Shown here: positions 25,863 through 34,422 of the stretch, piece by piece
Position numbering within the stretch: position 1 is the first letter of the stretch
Layout: every line of letters starts with the position of its first letter
Assembly: GCA_031274765.1 (NCBI GenBank)
Contig: JAISPR010000049.1
Location: forward strand, 1-41,068
DNA length: 41,068 bases
Direction of reading: 5' to 3'
From: Nitrososphaerota archaeon
GTDB lineage: Archaea; Thermoproteota; Bathyarchaeia; Bathyarchaeales; Bathycorpusculaceae
Position numbers and translations under genes: made by a program
The notes under the pieces: generated by a model
The model's database searches: none
The model's input: the letters and a program-made list of their open reading frames with translations, nothing else
What the model was told of the DNA's origin: nothing

Positions 25863-27443
25863 TTAGTCGCCGCCTTGGGTTGCTCTTGGTGTAGGGGTTA
25901 GGAGATTTTTGAATTTAGCTGTGAGCGCATCATAGTCAACCTTTGTTATTTGGGGAGAAGAAGCAATTTTTGAGAGTAAAACAAGATTGATGTTTTTTTC
26001 GACAGTATCTAGGGCCTGTGCACCAAAGGCGTCATAGCGGATTTCAACTTCTGGGATCATGCCTCGCGCAGCCATATCTAAGCGGGGCACCATACCCAAT
26101 AACTCTACACCGACCTGCGCAAAGGTCTGATGTATCAGCTGTTTGGTTTGCTCGGTTATATAGCTGAGGCGTAGCTTGTTTAGAATCACACCGCACACTT
26201 TGACACCTAGAGTTTGTAATGTTTTAATGTAGTTAAGAGTGTTTATGAGGGCCCCTTCGAGGCCTTCATTATCACATCCCGCGACAATAACTGTTGAAGC
26301 CCCCAATGTAACTGCAACTTCAGCTGTGGACATAGGACGCGTATAGTTCTCGTTTAGTAACCCTGTAAAGGCACTCATGGCACCTTCAACTATGAGAAAA
26401 TTATAGTCACGGCTTGCCGCTGTGATCGCCTGTTTAGGGGGAGTCCAGCCGCTTTCGCCAATCTGTATGGAGGAATATTCGCATAGGGGTTCTTTGGTAA
26501 GATAGAGTGAAGAGACCGCATCACGTATATCGCCGCCCACTTTGATAACGCCTACGTTATAACCTTGCTTTTTGAGTGCTCCAGCGATACCGGTTACTAT
26601 AAAGGTTTTACCTGAGCTGCTACCCAACGCTGTGACCAGGACAAGTTTAGGTGGAAGAGGGGCTATGGGGGGTTGTTGGTAGATTCCTGTGGAAATGCCT
26701 ATTTCGCATTTGAGGTTTTTTATAAGGTTAGCGTTGACTTGTTGTATTTCTTTGAGTTCAAGGGGGCCAATATCTAGGGATTGTAAGATATTTTGCAGGA
26801 TGTTTGGGTTTTGATCTATGATGCCGTGGATTAAAATTCCGGCTATGTTGCCGGCTTTGTTGGTGACTCCAGAGAGGAGGTCTTGGGGGTTTTTTTTATA
26901 GTTCACTCGCTTAGCGTGGGTCATAAGGATGGCGCGGGAGTCGTTATGGAGCACTGTTTGTCCATATGTATGGCAGTGAAACCCTCTAACGGTTTGGCCA
27001 ATTTCTTGGGTGAGGAAGCTTTTATCGGTGATATTGGCACTTATGCGGTCTGTGCAGATTAATGGTTTAAATTCGACATCAAGTAGGCCTAGACCTTTAT
27101 TGGTTTGGGGTGATGTTGGGTGTTTGTTGTGGGTTTCTTTGGCGAGGGTTTGGAAGCCTGAGCCGATGCCAAGTACATATTTTCCGGATTCGGCCATTTT
27201 TGTGATTTCTTTGGCAACTTTGGGGTTGATGCTTGTTGATTCGATAAAGCTGCCGCCGGGGATGATTAGCATGTCTAAAACTTTTGAGGCGGGTTTGCCC
27301 TCAATTTGGGCGTCTGCGCAAACGAGGTTTGTTGGGAGGTTTCCAAAGTTTTCGAGGCAGGGTAGGGCGCCTGGGAGGTAAATTAGGCCTATTTTGTGGC
27401 GTAGAGCGCTTGTGTGTGGGGGGGTTATTTTTGTTTTTGGCAT
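25863..27443 (-). CDS. CobB/CobQ-like amidotransferase-ATPase with swapped domains
   Basis: From ATG 27443 (AGGA nine bases before it, TATA box about 65 upstream) it has 526 residues; a longer frame starts at 27542. Residues 15-215 resemble a CobB/CobQ-type glutamine amidotransferase domain, with the conserved His in GILIHGIID (H206). The nucleophile position reads GIGSGFQ (92-98) instead of GICGGFQ, so the Cys is missing. Residues 265-500 are a dethiobiotin-synthetase/CobB-like ATPase, with Walker A ALGSSSGKT (272-280) and IVEGAM (351-356). CbiA and CbiP have the opposite order, ATPase first. It heads the operon, so it probably acts on a tetrapyrrole or related acid, perhaps with free ammonia. 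Confidence 0.7.
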   Translation of the reverse strand: MPKTKITPPHTSALRHKIGLIYLPGALPCLENFGNLPTNLVCADAQIEGKPASKVLDMLIIPGGSFIESTSINPKVAKEITKMAESGKYVLGIGSGFQTLAKETHNKHPTSPQTNKGLGLLDVEFKPLICTDRISANITDKSFLTQEIGQTVRGFHCHTYGQTVLHNDSRAILMTHAKRVNYKKNPQDLLSGVTNKAGNIAGILIHGIIDQNPNILQNILQSLDIGPLELKEIQQVNANLIKNLKCEIGISTGIYQQPPIAPLPPKLVLVTALGSSSGKTFIVTGIAGALKKQGYNVGVIKVGGDIRDAVSSLYLTKEPLCEYSSIQIGESGWTPPKQAITAASRDYNFLIVEGAMSAFTGLLNENYTRPMSTAEVAVTLGASTVIVAGCDNEGLEGALINTLNYIKTLQTLGVKVCGVILNKLRLSYITEQTKQLIHQTFAQVGVELLGMVPRLDMAARGMIPEVEIRYDAFGAQALDTVEKNINLVLLSKIASSPQITKVDYDALTAKFKNLLTPTPRATQGGD

Positions 27444-27503
27444 GATTAATTTTCCTGCGGGTATGGTGGTTAGCTTTGGTTGTGATAAGTTTACTATGCG
27501 GGA

Positions 27504-27512
27504 TCTATATAA
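27504..27512 (-). promoter_or_regulatory. TATA box for the left tetrapyrrole operon
   Basis: GTTATATAG on the minus strand lies 61-69 bases upstream of ATG 27443. It would start transcription near 27480, leaving a short leader with an AGGA site. This argues against the longer frame starting at 27542. Confidence 0.5.
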
Positions 27513-27542
27513 CTGGATGGTGTAGGTTTGGGTTGTTTGCAT

Positions 27543-27982
27543 GAAAATTTGTTTCTGTTAGTAGTCAAATTCGAGTTCAGTCGATGTAGGGCAATATTAT
27601 AAATTTGTTATGGTGGGGATTTTATTAGTTTGGATGAGTTTTCAAATAGTTGGTATATTTCGGTGTCAGGATAGTGTTGCAATAGAAAGAGTTTGTTTCG
27701 GTTTTATTTGATATATAGCATGGTTACAAACAGATAAAAGAGTTCTACTTCTTATCGCTCGAACAAAACATATATCGCATATCACTTTTGTCGGATTTAC
27801 AAACGTTTTATCTCAAAATTTCCCCATTAAAGCTATATCGTTGTCCATGCTCAAATATTGTTCCTCATGTTTTCCAAACAATACACCATTTTGGGAATTT
27901 ATTTTAGTTTGATGTAAGAGAGCCTTAAAAATTTGCTTTGTTGTTGTGGAGTTGTGGTGTTGGTTTGTTTGTCAGGTTTTAG
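27543..27982. other. 440-bp gap between the left operon and the methylase gene
   Basis: No gene is supported. On the minus strand a frame of about 90 codons has only one internal stop (TGA) and sensible-looking peptides (LFGKHEEQYLSMDNDIAL, then NPTKVICDICFVRA). It may be a decayed gene downstream of the methylase; no family is recognised. Confidence 0.4.
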
Positions 27983-28876
27983 CTAGTAGTTTGATATGAG
28001 TAGTTCGCTAATGTTTCCGCGGTTTTCGGCTTGGCAGTTAATCATGCGTTTTGCGGTTATACGTTTGATATGATAGGGTTGGTATAGTTTGTCAAAAAAG
28101 TCATCGTGCATATTGTTGTTTTTGGGATCGGAGTTGCTGATAATCACTTTTGCACCTACTTGGTGAATTTTATTTACAAATTTGCTTAGTTCAATTTGTT
28201 TTTTATCATCAAAAGGGGTTTTAGTGTATGCAGTAAAGTTGGATGTTTGGGTAATTGGTCGGTAGGGGGGGTCGAGGTAGACAAAAGTGTTGCGGTCTAT
28301 AAATGTTGAGCAGTTTTTATAATCGCCACATCTTATGGTAACGTTTTGGAGTAGGGTGGATATATTTTTAATATTGGGTGTGTCACAAATGAGGGGTTTT
28401 TTATAGGATCCTAGGGGTACGTTAAATTGTCCCTTGTGGTTGACTCTAAAGAGACCGTTAAAGCAGGTTCGGTTTAAGAAAATAAACAATGTTGCTTTTT
28501 CAAGATTGATTTTTTCATCGTTATTTATTTTGAGATAATTAAAGCGTTCTCGTTTATTGTAATAATAAATTTTACGTTCTTCACGAGTCATATTCCAGAA
28601 CATATCTTGAAAAACGCCAAGTTCACCTATTAACTCATCGGCATAAAGCTTGATTTGAACATACGCATTCACAAGCTCTTTATTTATATCATTTATCAAT
28701 ACCTCATCTATTTTATACCTTGACAAAACATCAAAAAGCACCGCACCTCCACCCACAAACGGCTCACAGTACCTAACAATCCCTCTACCCAATTCCACAG
28801 GGTACTTTTTTTGAATATCAACAAGCAGCTGACTTTTGCCGCCTGCCCACTTTACAAAAGACTTTGCAACAACCAC
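27983..28876 (-). CDS. dam: DNA adenine N6-methyltransferase, D12 class (Dam-like)
   Basis: The 297-residue enzyme has the D12-class order: FVKWAGGKSQLL (7-18), the SAM-binding FVGGGAVLFD (40-49) and the catalytic DPPY (202-205). It transfers methyl from SAM to adenine in DNA; the recognition sequence cannot be told, though GATC is common in the class. It starts on GTG with GGTGGGA just upstream. No restriction gene is recognisable beside it, so it is an orphan or a restriction-modification remnant. It interrupts the space between two divergent tetrapyrrole operons, with repeats upstream, which suggests later insertion. Confidence 0.92.
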   Translation of the reverse strand: MVVAKSFVKWAGGKSQLLVDIQKKYPVELGRGIVRYCEPFVGGGAVLFDVLSRYKIDEVLINDINKELVNAYVQIKLYADELIGELGVFQDMFWNMTREERKIYYYNKRERFNYLKINNDEKINLEKATLFIFLNRTCFNGLFRVNHKGQFNVPLGSYKKPLICDTPNIKNISTLLQNVTIRCGDYKNCSTFIDRNTFVYLDPPYRPITQTSNFTAYTKTPFDDKKQIELSKFVNKIHQVGAKVIISNSDPKNNNMHDDFFDKLYQPYHIKRITAKRMINCQAENRGNISELLISNY

Positions 28877-28947
28877 ACTTTCCCACCGGCAACTAACATA
28901 TTAAATGTTGCGATGAACAAAGACAAACTCTTTTCCAAAAATTATTT

Positions 28948-29064
28948 GGTTCTTCACTAAAACAGACGGGTAGAATTAACAAGTTTCGTTACGACACAAT
29001 ACTTGTATGGGATATGGGAACATAACGATTTAGAAAAAGAAGAAGAGCGCACCACCCAAAATAG
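28948..29064 (-). repeat. dispersed repeat E, copy (minus orientation)
   Basis: Read on the minus strand it gives ATTTTGGGTGGTG, then CATACAAGTATTGTGTCGTA and TTAATTCTACCCG followed by TTTTAGTGAAGAACC. These match the block order at 13636-13757 and 15195-15306. Confidence 0.65.
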
Positions 29065-29100
29065 TAAAGCGCCAAGCTTTTGGATGGTCAAGTAATGAAT

Positions 29101-29254
29101 AATAGACCTTAGGCGTTATTATTTGTCGATTCTAAAACAAGTGTGCATTGCCTAAATGATTCAAAAAACAACCCTTAAAACATAACTATCACAATAACTT
29201 GCCAACAAAATGCACGCTCTACCGCTAAACACCAATAACGCCCAAGGTCTAATA
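29101..29254 (+). mobile_element. MITE-like element with 18-bp inverted repeats (single copy)
   Basis: TAGACCTTAGGCGTTATT on the left and AATAACGCCCAAGGTCTA on the right are inverted with one mismatch, about 110 bases apart. The inner arms share GTGCATT. There is no coding capacity and no second copy in the window. Confidence 0.55.
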
Positions 29255-29638
29255 AGCTACCAAAATACAAAATAATGGCCAGAAAAAACAATGAACAAAA
29301 ACCACTACCTGCACATACAAAATTTAATTTTTTAAACCACCCAAACTATCAAACACATCAAAGAGCACCCAACAAGTTACTACTTAGCAGGTCCAATATA
29401 GTGTTTTACAGTAAAATGGCGCCTATAGGGCTTGTTCTTATTTTCCTTCTGTCACAACATATTTTTGCAGAAAAACCCCTGTACATAGTGGTTTACGAGT
29501 GAAAAATAACGCTATATATCTCTGCTGAGTAGTAACACCAACAAACCTACGCTCAACCATTTTCACAAAACCTACCTAAAAAAGAGAAAAGAACACAAAA
29601 ACTCCAAAACCCCACATTTTAAACCTTTACCGTAAACG

Positions 29639-29645
29639 TTATATT
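29639..29645 (+). promoter_or_regulatory. TATA box for the hemA-cbi operon
   Basis: TTATATT lies 24-30 bases upstream of the hemA ATG, so the transcript should start within a few bases of the start codon. Confidence 0.55.
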
Positions 29646-29668
29646 CGGGCCGGTCGGTTTATCCATCC

Positions 29669-30958
29669 ATGAAATTCTCAGCAAAGGTAGACCACATACT
29701 AAACATTCGCATAACACACAAAACAGCTCGCGTGATGCTAATGGAAAGCGTGGCCTTTAAAGAAAAAAATCAAGCCCTTGCAGACCTCAAAGCCATAGAA
29801 GGCATAGAAGAATGCCTACTTTTACAAACCTGCAACCGCATAGAAATCTACCTGACAGCTGAAGAACCAAAAAAAACCCTCACCACCGTCAAAGAATACC
29901 TCATCAACAGAGCAGGCGAACACACCAAAGAAATATCAAAAGCCATCGAAACCGCAACCGACAAAGACGCACTCAACCACTTACTCTGCGTAACCTCAGG
30001 CATGGAATCCATGGTTATCGGCGAAGACCAAATCCTAAACCAAGTCTGGAATGCATACCTAGAAGCCGATAACGCCAAAACACTTGGACCTATCCTAAAA
30101 CACCTCTTTAACCGCGCCATGACTATTGGCAGACATGTACGCAATGAAACAGGCATCAACAAAGGCGCAGTATCAATCGGATCAGCCGCAGTTGAATTGG
30201 CTGTCACCTTACTAAAAAATTTAGAAGATAAAAAAATTCTGGTCATGGGCGCAGGAGAAATCGGAACACTAGTCTCTAAAGCCCTTGCACGCCGCTGTTT
30301 GAGCCCCATATTTATTGCTAATCGCACCTATGATCGCGCCGTTAAACTTGCTTTGGATCTCAAAGGGGAAGCAGTACACTTTGACAGATTCAATGATGTT
30401 ATGGTAGATGCTGATGTTATCATCTGCTCCACCTCAGCACCACACTATTTACTGACCAAAGAAATCATTTCGCACCTTATGGTGCAACGTAAAAATCCCT
30501 CACCCATGTTAATTATAGACATATCTAACCCACGTAATGTTGAAAAAACAGTTAATGAAGTACCAGGAGCTAAACTCTACAACATTGATGACCTGCAGGG
30601 GATAGCTGACAAAAATAAGGCTCAACGGGAAAAAGCCATTGCACATGCACAAACTCTTCTAAATAATGAATTATCTACTCTCGAAGATGATATGAAAGGG
30701 CTCAGTGTACGGTTAATAATCTCTGAAATTCTCTCTGAAACCGAGGAGATCCGCAAACGAGAACTCTTAACAGCACTCAACAAAATGGGACACCTCGATG
30801 AGCATCAAAAACAGGTTTTAAATGATCTAACTTCAATTTTACTCAAGCAAACCTTTATTCCTATAATTGAAAACCTCAGATTAGCAGCCAAAAACGATGA
30901 CACAGAAGCCATCAAAATGGCGGTTAAATTGTTTGAGAAAACGGGGAAAACGCAGTGA
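29669..30958 (+). CDS. hemA: glutamyl-tRNA reductase
   Basis: It reduces glutamyl-tRNA to glutamate-1-semialdehyde with NADPH, the first step of tetrapyrrole synthesis. The 429 residues include the catalytic Cys55 in LLQTCNRIEIY, the signature GMESMVIGEDQI (111-122), the NADPH Rossmann motif VMGAGEIG (192-199) and the C-terminal dimerisation helices. It heads the right operon behind a TATA box. Its stop overlaps the next start as GTGA. Confidence 0.97.
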   Translation: MKFSAKVDHILNIRITHKTARVMLMESVAFKEKNQALADLKAIEGIEECLLLQTCNRIEIYLTAEEPKKTLTTVKEYLINRAGEHTKEISKAIETATDKDALNHLLCVTSGMESMVIGEDQILNQVWNAYLEADNAKTLGPILKHLFNRAMTIGRHVRNETGINKGAVSIGSAAVELAVTLLKNLEDKKILVMGAGEIGTLVSKALARRCLSPIFIANRTYDRAVKLALDLKGEAVHFDRFNDVMVDADVIICSTSAPHYLLTKEIISHLMVQRKNPSPMLIIDISNPRNVEKTVNEVPGAKLYNIDDLQGIADKNKAQREKAIAHAQTLLNNELSTLEDDMKGLSVRLIISEILSETEEIRKRELLTALNKMGHLDEHQKQVLNDLTSILLKQTFIPIIENLRLAAKNDDTEAIKMAVKLFEKTGKTQ

Positions 30959-32034
30959 CAAAAACATCATTAGATAATGTCGGTTTAATCCTAATTGGTC
31001 ATGGAAGTAAACTGCCCCATAACCAAGAAAATCTCGAAAAACTCGCAGATATTCTACGAACGCATTCAGCCTTTAAACTTGTAGAACTTGCATTTATGAT
31101 CCGAAACACACCCACTATCCCTGAAGCTATAGACACAATAACCCAAAAAGGAGCAAAAAAAATCGTTTTAGTACCTGTGTTTCTTGCAGCAGGCGTTCAC
31201 ACAACACAGGAAATACCCGAGTTAATAGAAATTAAAGATAAAGAAGCACAGCTTTCTATAAAAGGGATTCAACTATTTTATGGTGAACCCATAGGAGCAG
31301 ATGAGTGCATTGCCGTCATTCTCGAAGAAAAAGCACTAAGAGCTTTGGGGGATAACTGGGTTCATCGCCATGCCACCTTTAGGGGGACCCCGATAATGAC
31401 ATATCCACTAACGTCTACTGAGATCTATGAACAAAGCATGAAACTTATTCATCCTGAAATTCAAGACGTACTGGATAGGGTGCCCAAAAATCAGGTTCCT
31501 ATTATCGAGCGTGTGGTTCACACAACTGCTGATCCGGAATTTGCCAAGCTTGTAGTCATAAGTGATCAAGCCGTTGACTCAGGTGTTGCAGCCATCAAAG
31601 CAGGGGCCAAAATCATCACTGATACAAAGATGATTAAAGCAGGTATACATGCGGCAAGGGTACAACACTTTGGAGGGGAAATTTTGACCTACATCGATGA
31701 TCCCCGAGCCAGCAGAGCCGCATCTGTTGAATCTATCACGCGATCGGTAGCAGCAATACGATTAGCAATTGCTGAGGATGCAAACAATGCTATTTTTTTA
31801 ATCGGCAATGCACCCACAGCAGCTTTTGAGCTTGCTAAACAGATTAGGCAAAACAAAGTTAAACCTGCCTTGATAGTTGCAGTTCCAGTAGGGTATGTTG
31901 GAGCAGCCGAATCAAAAGAGACCATTACACAGCTTGGGGTTCCATACATAATTACAAAGGGAAGAAAAGGCAGCAGCACCATAGCCGTTGCAATTTTTAA
32001 TGCCCTATTATCAATGGCCGAAACTAAACTATAG
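30955..32034 (+). CDS. cbiX/cbiC: fusion of CbiX-type cobaltochelatase and CbiC methylmutase
   Basis: Residues 8-120 are a short CbiX-type chelatase, with GHGSKLPHN (H16) and a second metal-binding His in GVHTTQEIPE (H82). It would insert cobalt into sirohydrochlorin. Residues 148-359 are a precorrin-8X methylmutase, with the catalytic His189 in ERVVHTTADPEF, GNAPTAAFEL and PVGYVGAAESKE. It moves the C11 methyl to C12 to give cobyrinate. One chain thus holds an early and a late step of the anaerobic pathway. The GTG start overlaps the hemA stop by four bases. Both domains look intact. Confidence 0.92.
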   Translation: MTKTSLDNVGLILIGHGSKLPHNQENLEKLADILRTHSAFKLVELAFMIRNTPTIPEAIDTITQKGAKKIVLVPVFLAAGVHTTQEIPELIEIKDKEAQLSIKGIQLFYGEPIGADECIAVILEEKALRALGDNWVHRHATFRGTPIMTYPLTSTEIYEQSMKLIHPEIQDVLDRVPKNQVPIIERVVHTTADPEFAKLVVISDQAVDSGVAAIKAGAKIITDTKMIKAGIHAARVQHFGGEILTYIDDPRASRAASVESITRSVAAIRLAIAEDANNAIFLIGNAPTAAFELAKQIRQNKVKPALIVAVPVGYVGAAESKETITQLGVPYIITKGRKGSSTIAVAIFNALLSMAETKL

Positions 32035-32045
32035 GAAGAAAAATC

Positions 32046-33146
32046 ATGGTGCGGTTTTTAAAATATGGTATAACAACGGGGGCAACAGCGGCTGCAGCAG
32101 CTAAAGCCGCAACCATAACAGCCATTGGAGAACCAGTGGATTATGTGGTTATACCAACTCCGATTGGACTGCGTTTTGAGGTGCCAGTTAAATCTAGCCG
32201 TAAACTCAGCAAAGACACAGCAGAGGCATCTGTGATAAAGGATGCAGGACAAGATATTGATGCTACCGACAAAATGGAAATCACCGCTACAGTCAAGTTA
32301 ACAGATGATAACAAAATCAGTATCAAAAGCGGAGTTGGAATTGGCACAGTCACTAAAGCCGGCTTGCAAATAGCCATTGGCGAGGGCGCCATAAATCCGG
32401 TACCCAAAACCATGATAACCCAAGCCGTCAAAGAGGTCCTGCCCCCCCACAAAGGTGCAGAAATCCTAATAAGTGCCCCCGAAGGAGCCAATATCGCCAA
32501 AAAAACCATGAACCACAAACTTGGAATAAAAGGCGGCATATCCATTCTTGGAACAACAGGGGTCGTTAAACCCCTCTCTCTTGAAGCCTGCCGCCGCTCA
32601 CTGGTTCCCCAAATCGATGTTGCATTAGCCCACGGCTACAACCCAATACTTTATGTCCCAGGCAACATTGGTGAACGCATCGCTAAAGAAAAATTCAAAG
32701 TCCCCGAAGATGCAATTGTACAAACAGGCGACTTTGTTGGATACATGCTTGATAAAGCAGTCGAAAAAGGCGTCAAAGAAATCATCCTTCTGGGACATTC
32801 AGGCAAACTTGTCAAGTTAGCCGCAAACATCTTTAACACTCACCACAAAGTCGGTGACTCACGAAATGAAGTTATCGCAGCTTATGCAGGCGCCGTGGGT
32901 GCAGACCAAAAAGCCATCAATGAACTCTTAGATGCAAACACTTCTGATGAAGCCACAGATATTCTTCAAAAAATAGACCTAACAGAAGCAACCTACAACC
33001 GCATCGCTGAACGAGTGCATCAGCGAGTCAGCGACCGCGTAGACAACAAAATAAAAATAAGCGTCGTTATCGTCGCTATGGACAGCAGAGTTCTTGGCAT
33101 GGATACAAACGCACGGTGTAACAAACCTTGGCAAACCTTAGCATAG
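32046..33146 (+). CDS. cbiD: cobalt-precorrin-5B C1-methyltransferase
   Basis: It methylates C1 of the corrin ring after deacylation, using SAM. The 366 residues are of family length, with the N-terminal YGITTGATAAAAAKAA (7-22), VGIGTVTKAGLQI around 95-107 and VYTPGN-like LYVPGNIGE around 202-210. It starts 11 bases after the fusion gene and overlaps cbiE by 19 bases. It belongs to the anaerobic cobalt-early route. Confidence 0.96.
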   Translation: MVRFLKYGITTGATAAAAAKAATITAIGEPVDYVVIPTPIGLRFEVPVKSSRKLSKDTAEASVIKDAGQDIDATDKMEITATVKLTDDNKISIKSGVGIGTVTKAGLQIAIGEGAINPVPKTMITQAVKEVLPPHKGAEILISAPEGANIAKKTMNHKLGIKGGISILGTTGVVKPLSLEACRRSLVPQIDVALAHGYNPILYVPGNIGERIAKEKFKVPEDAIVQTGDFVGYMLDKAVEKGVKEIILLGHSGKLVKLAANIFNTHHKVGDSRNEVIAAYAGAVGADQKAINELLDANTSDEATDILQKIDLTEATYNRIAERVHQRVSDRVDNKIKISVVIVAMDSRVLGMDTNARCNKPWQTLA

Positions 33147-33811
33147 TCGGTATTGGACCAGGCTTAGCAGACTACGTTACACCCGTAGCAAGAAAAGCCG
33201 TAGAGAACGCAAACTTGGTTATTGGCGCACAGAGGAGCTTAGCACTTTTTCCAAACGAAATTAGCGGCGAACAAATTGTTTTAACCGCTAAAAATCTCCA
33301 AGACACCCTAAAGAAAGCCTCAGAAGCAGTTAAAGCAGATAAAAAAGTGGTTTTGCTCTCAACTGGCGACCCGGGCTTCTCAGGATTACTACATACTGTA
33401 CTAGAGAGTGGATTATTTAGCATCGATAGCATCAAAGTTATCCCCGGAGTTAGCTCAATTCAAGCATGTGCCGCCCGCTTAAATATCAGTTGGGATACCG
33501 CAAAACTATTCACATTTCATGGAAACCAAGTCTCTGATGAGCAAAAAAACAAACTGACTGACGCGTTTCAATGCGGCCACACCATCTTTTTGTTGCCCGA
33601 CCAGAAAGAATTTACACCAAAAAATATAGCCACTTTCTTACTCAAAACAGGGGCAAATCCAAAAACACAGGTTTATGTCTGTGAAAACATAACCCTTGAA
33701 AACGAAAAAATCACACAAAATACTCTAGAGGAGATTATGAGTCTGCGTTTTGGCTCGCTGTGCGTAATGGTTATCAAACAGGTAACAAATGCAGGTGAAT
33801 TGATATGGTAA
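33128..33811 (+). CDS. cbiE: cobalt-precorrin-7 C5-methyltransferase
   Basis: This SAM-dependent tetrapyrrole methylase (227 residues) has SIVGIGPG near the N-terminus, LLSTGDPGFSGLL in the middle and the PGVSS motif, as in the CbiE half of CobL. It starts on TTG 33128 inside the end of cbiD, because no better start fits before the first strand. It overlaps cbiT by seven bases. The C15 methyltransferase is a separate gene here (cbiT), as usual in the anaerobic pathway. Confidence 0.94.
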   Translation: MANLSIVGIGPGLADYVTPVARKAVENANLVIGAQRSLALFPNEISGEQIVLTAKNLQDTLKKASEAVKADKKVVLLSTGDPGFSGLLHTVLESGLFSIDSIKVIPGVSSIQACAARLNISWDTAKLFTFHGNQVSDEQKNKLTDAFQCGHTIFLLPDQKEFTPKNIATFLLKTGANPKTQVYVCENITLENEKITQNTLEEIMSLRFGSLCVMVIKQVTNAGELIW

Positions 33812-34410
33812 AGAATTGGACGTACAAAACACCAGGAATCCCCGATGAGGCCTTTAATCAAAGTGAAACTATTCCAGGACCAACAAAAGAGGAAATTCGA
33901 GTTATCACCATAGCTAAAGCACGTCTAAGTGAGGGTGATGTTGTGGTTGATGTAGGATGTGGTACGGGTGGTTTAACTGTTGAGGCGGCTTTGCAAATTG
34001 GGGGAAAGGGTCGGGTCTATGCTATTGATGAAGATATTGGAGCAGTAGATTTGACAAAAAGTAATGCTGCGAAATTTGGTGTAGAAAACTCTGTTATAGT
34101 TACAAAAGGAAAGGCCCCTGAGGCGCTTTTGGCTTTGCCTATTGCTGATGTGGTGTTTGTAGGGGGTGGGGGGGTTTCTCTGAGAGCCATTATTCAAACA
34201 GTGCACTACAAATTGAGAGCGGGCGGGAGAATTGTTATAAATGCCATATTGTTAGAAACTGCGACGGTGGCAATGGCTGAATTGAAGGCTTTGGGTTATC
34301 GAGACATTGATGTAGTAAATGTTTTGGTCGCGAAGGGAAAGCAAATAAATAGCGGGACCATGATGTTGGCAAGAAATCCGGTAACAATAGTTTCAGCAAC
34401 AAAACTTTAG
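33805..34410 (+). CDS. cbiT: cobalt-precorrin-6B C15-methyltransferase (decarboxylating)
   Basis: The 201-residue class I methyltransferase has SAM motif I VVDVGCGTGGLTVEAA (about 47-62), then YAIDED and the FVGGGG segment typical of CbiT. It methylates C15 and removes the C12 acetate carboxyl. The N-terminal TPGIPDEAF is characteristic. ATG 33805 overlaps the cbiE end. Confidence 0.95.
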   Translation: MVKNWTYKTPGIPDEAFNQSETIPGPTKEEIRVITIAKARLSEGDVVVDVGCGTGGLTVEAALQIGGKGRVYAIDEDIGAVDLTKSNAAKFGVENSVIVTKGKAPEALLALPIADVVFVGGGGVSLRAIIQTVHYKLRAGGRIVINAILLETATVAMAELKALGYRDIDVVNVLVAKGKQINSGTMMLARNPVTIVSATKL

Positions 34411-34422
34411 AGGTATATTTGC

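Larger units (their letters stand above)
28877..29668. other. 790-bp intergenic region with repeats and the hemA promoter
   Basis: It contains repeat E (28948-29064, minus), a single MITE-like unit (29101-29254), an A/C-rich tract (about 29270-29630) and the hemA TATA box. A 75-codon frame at 29275-29502 is compositional and not supported. Confidence 0.55.

Noticed and set aside
29275-29502. 75-codon frame upstream of hemA
   Set aside because: A/C-rich composition, no ribosome binding site, and a hydrophobic end that looks accidental.
27543-29668. cobalamin riboswitch between the two tetrapyrrole operons
   Set aside because: No B12-box-like sequence was seen upstream of either operon, and both starts have TATA boxes too close for a long leader.
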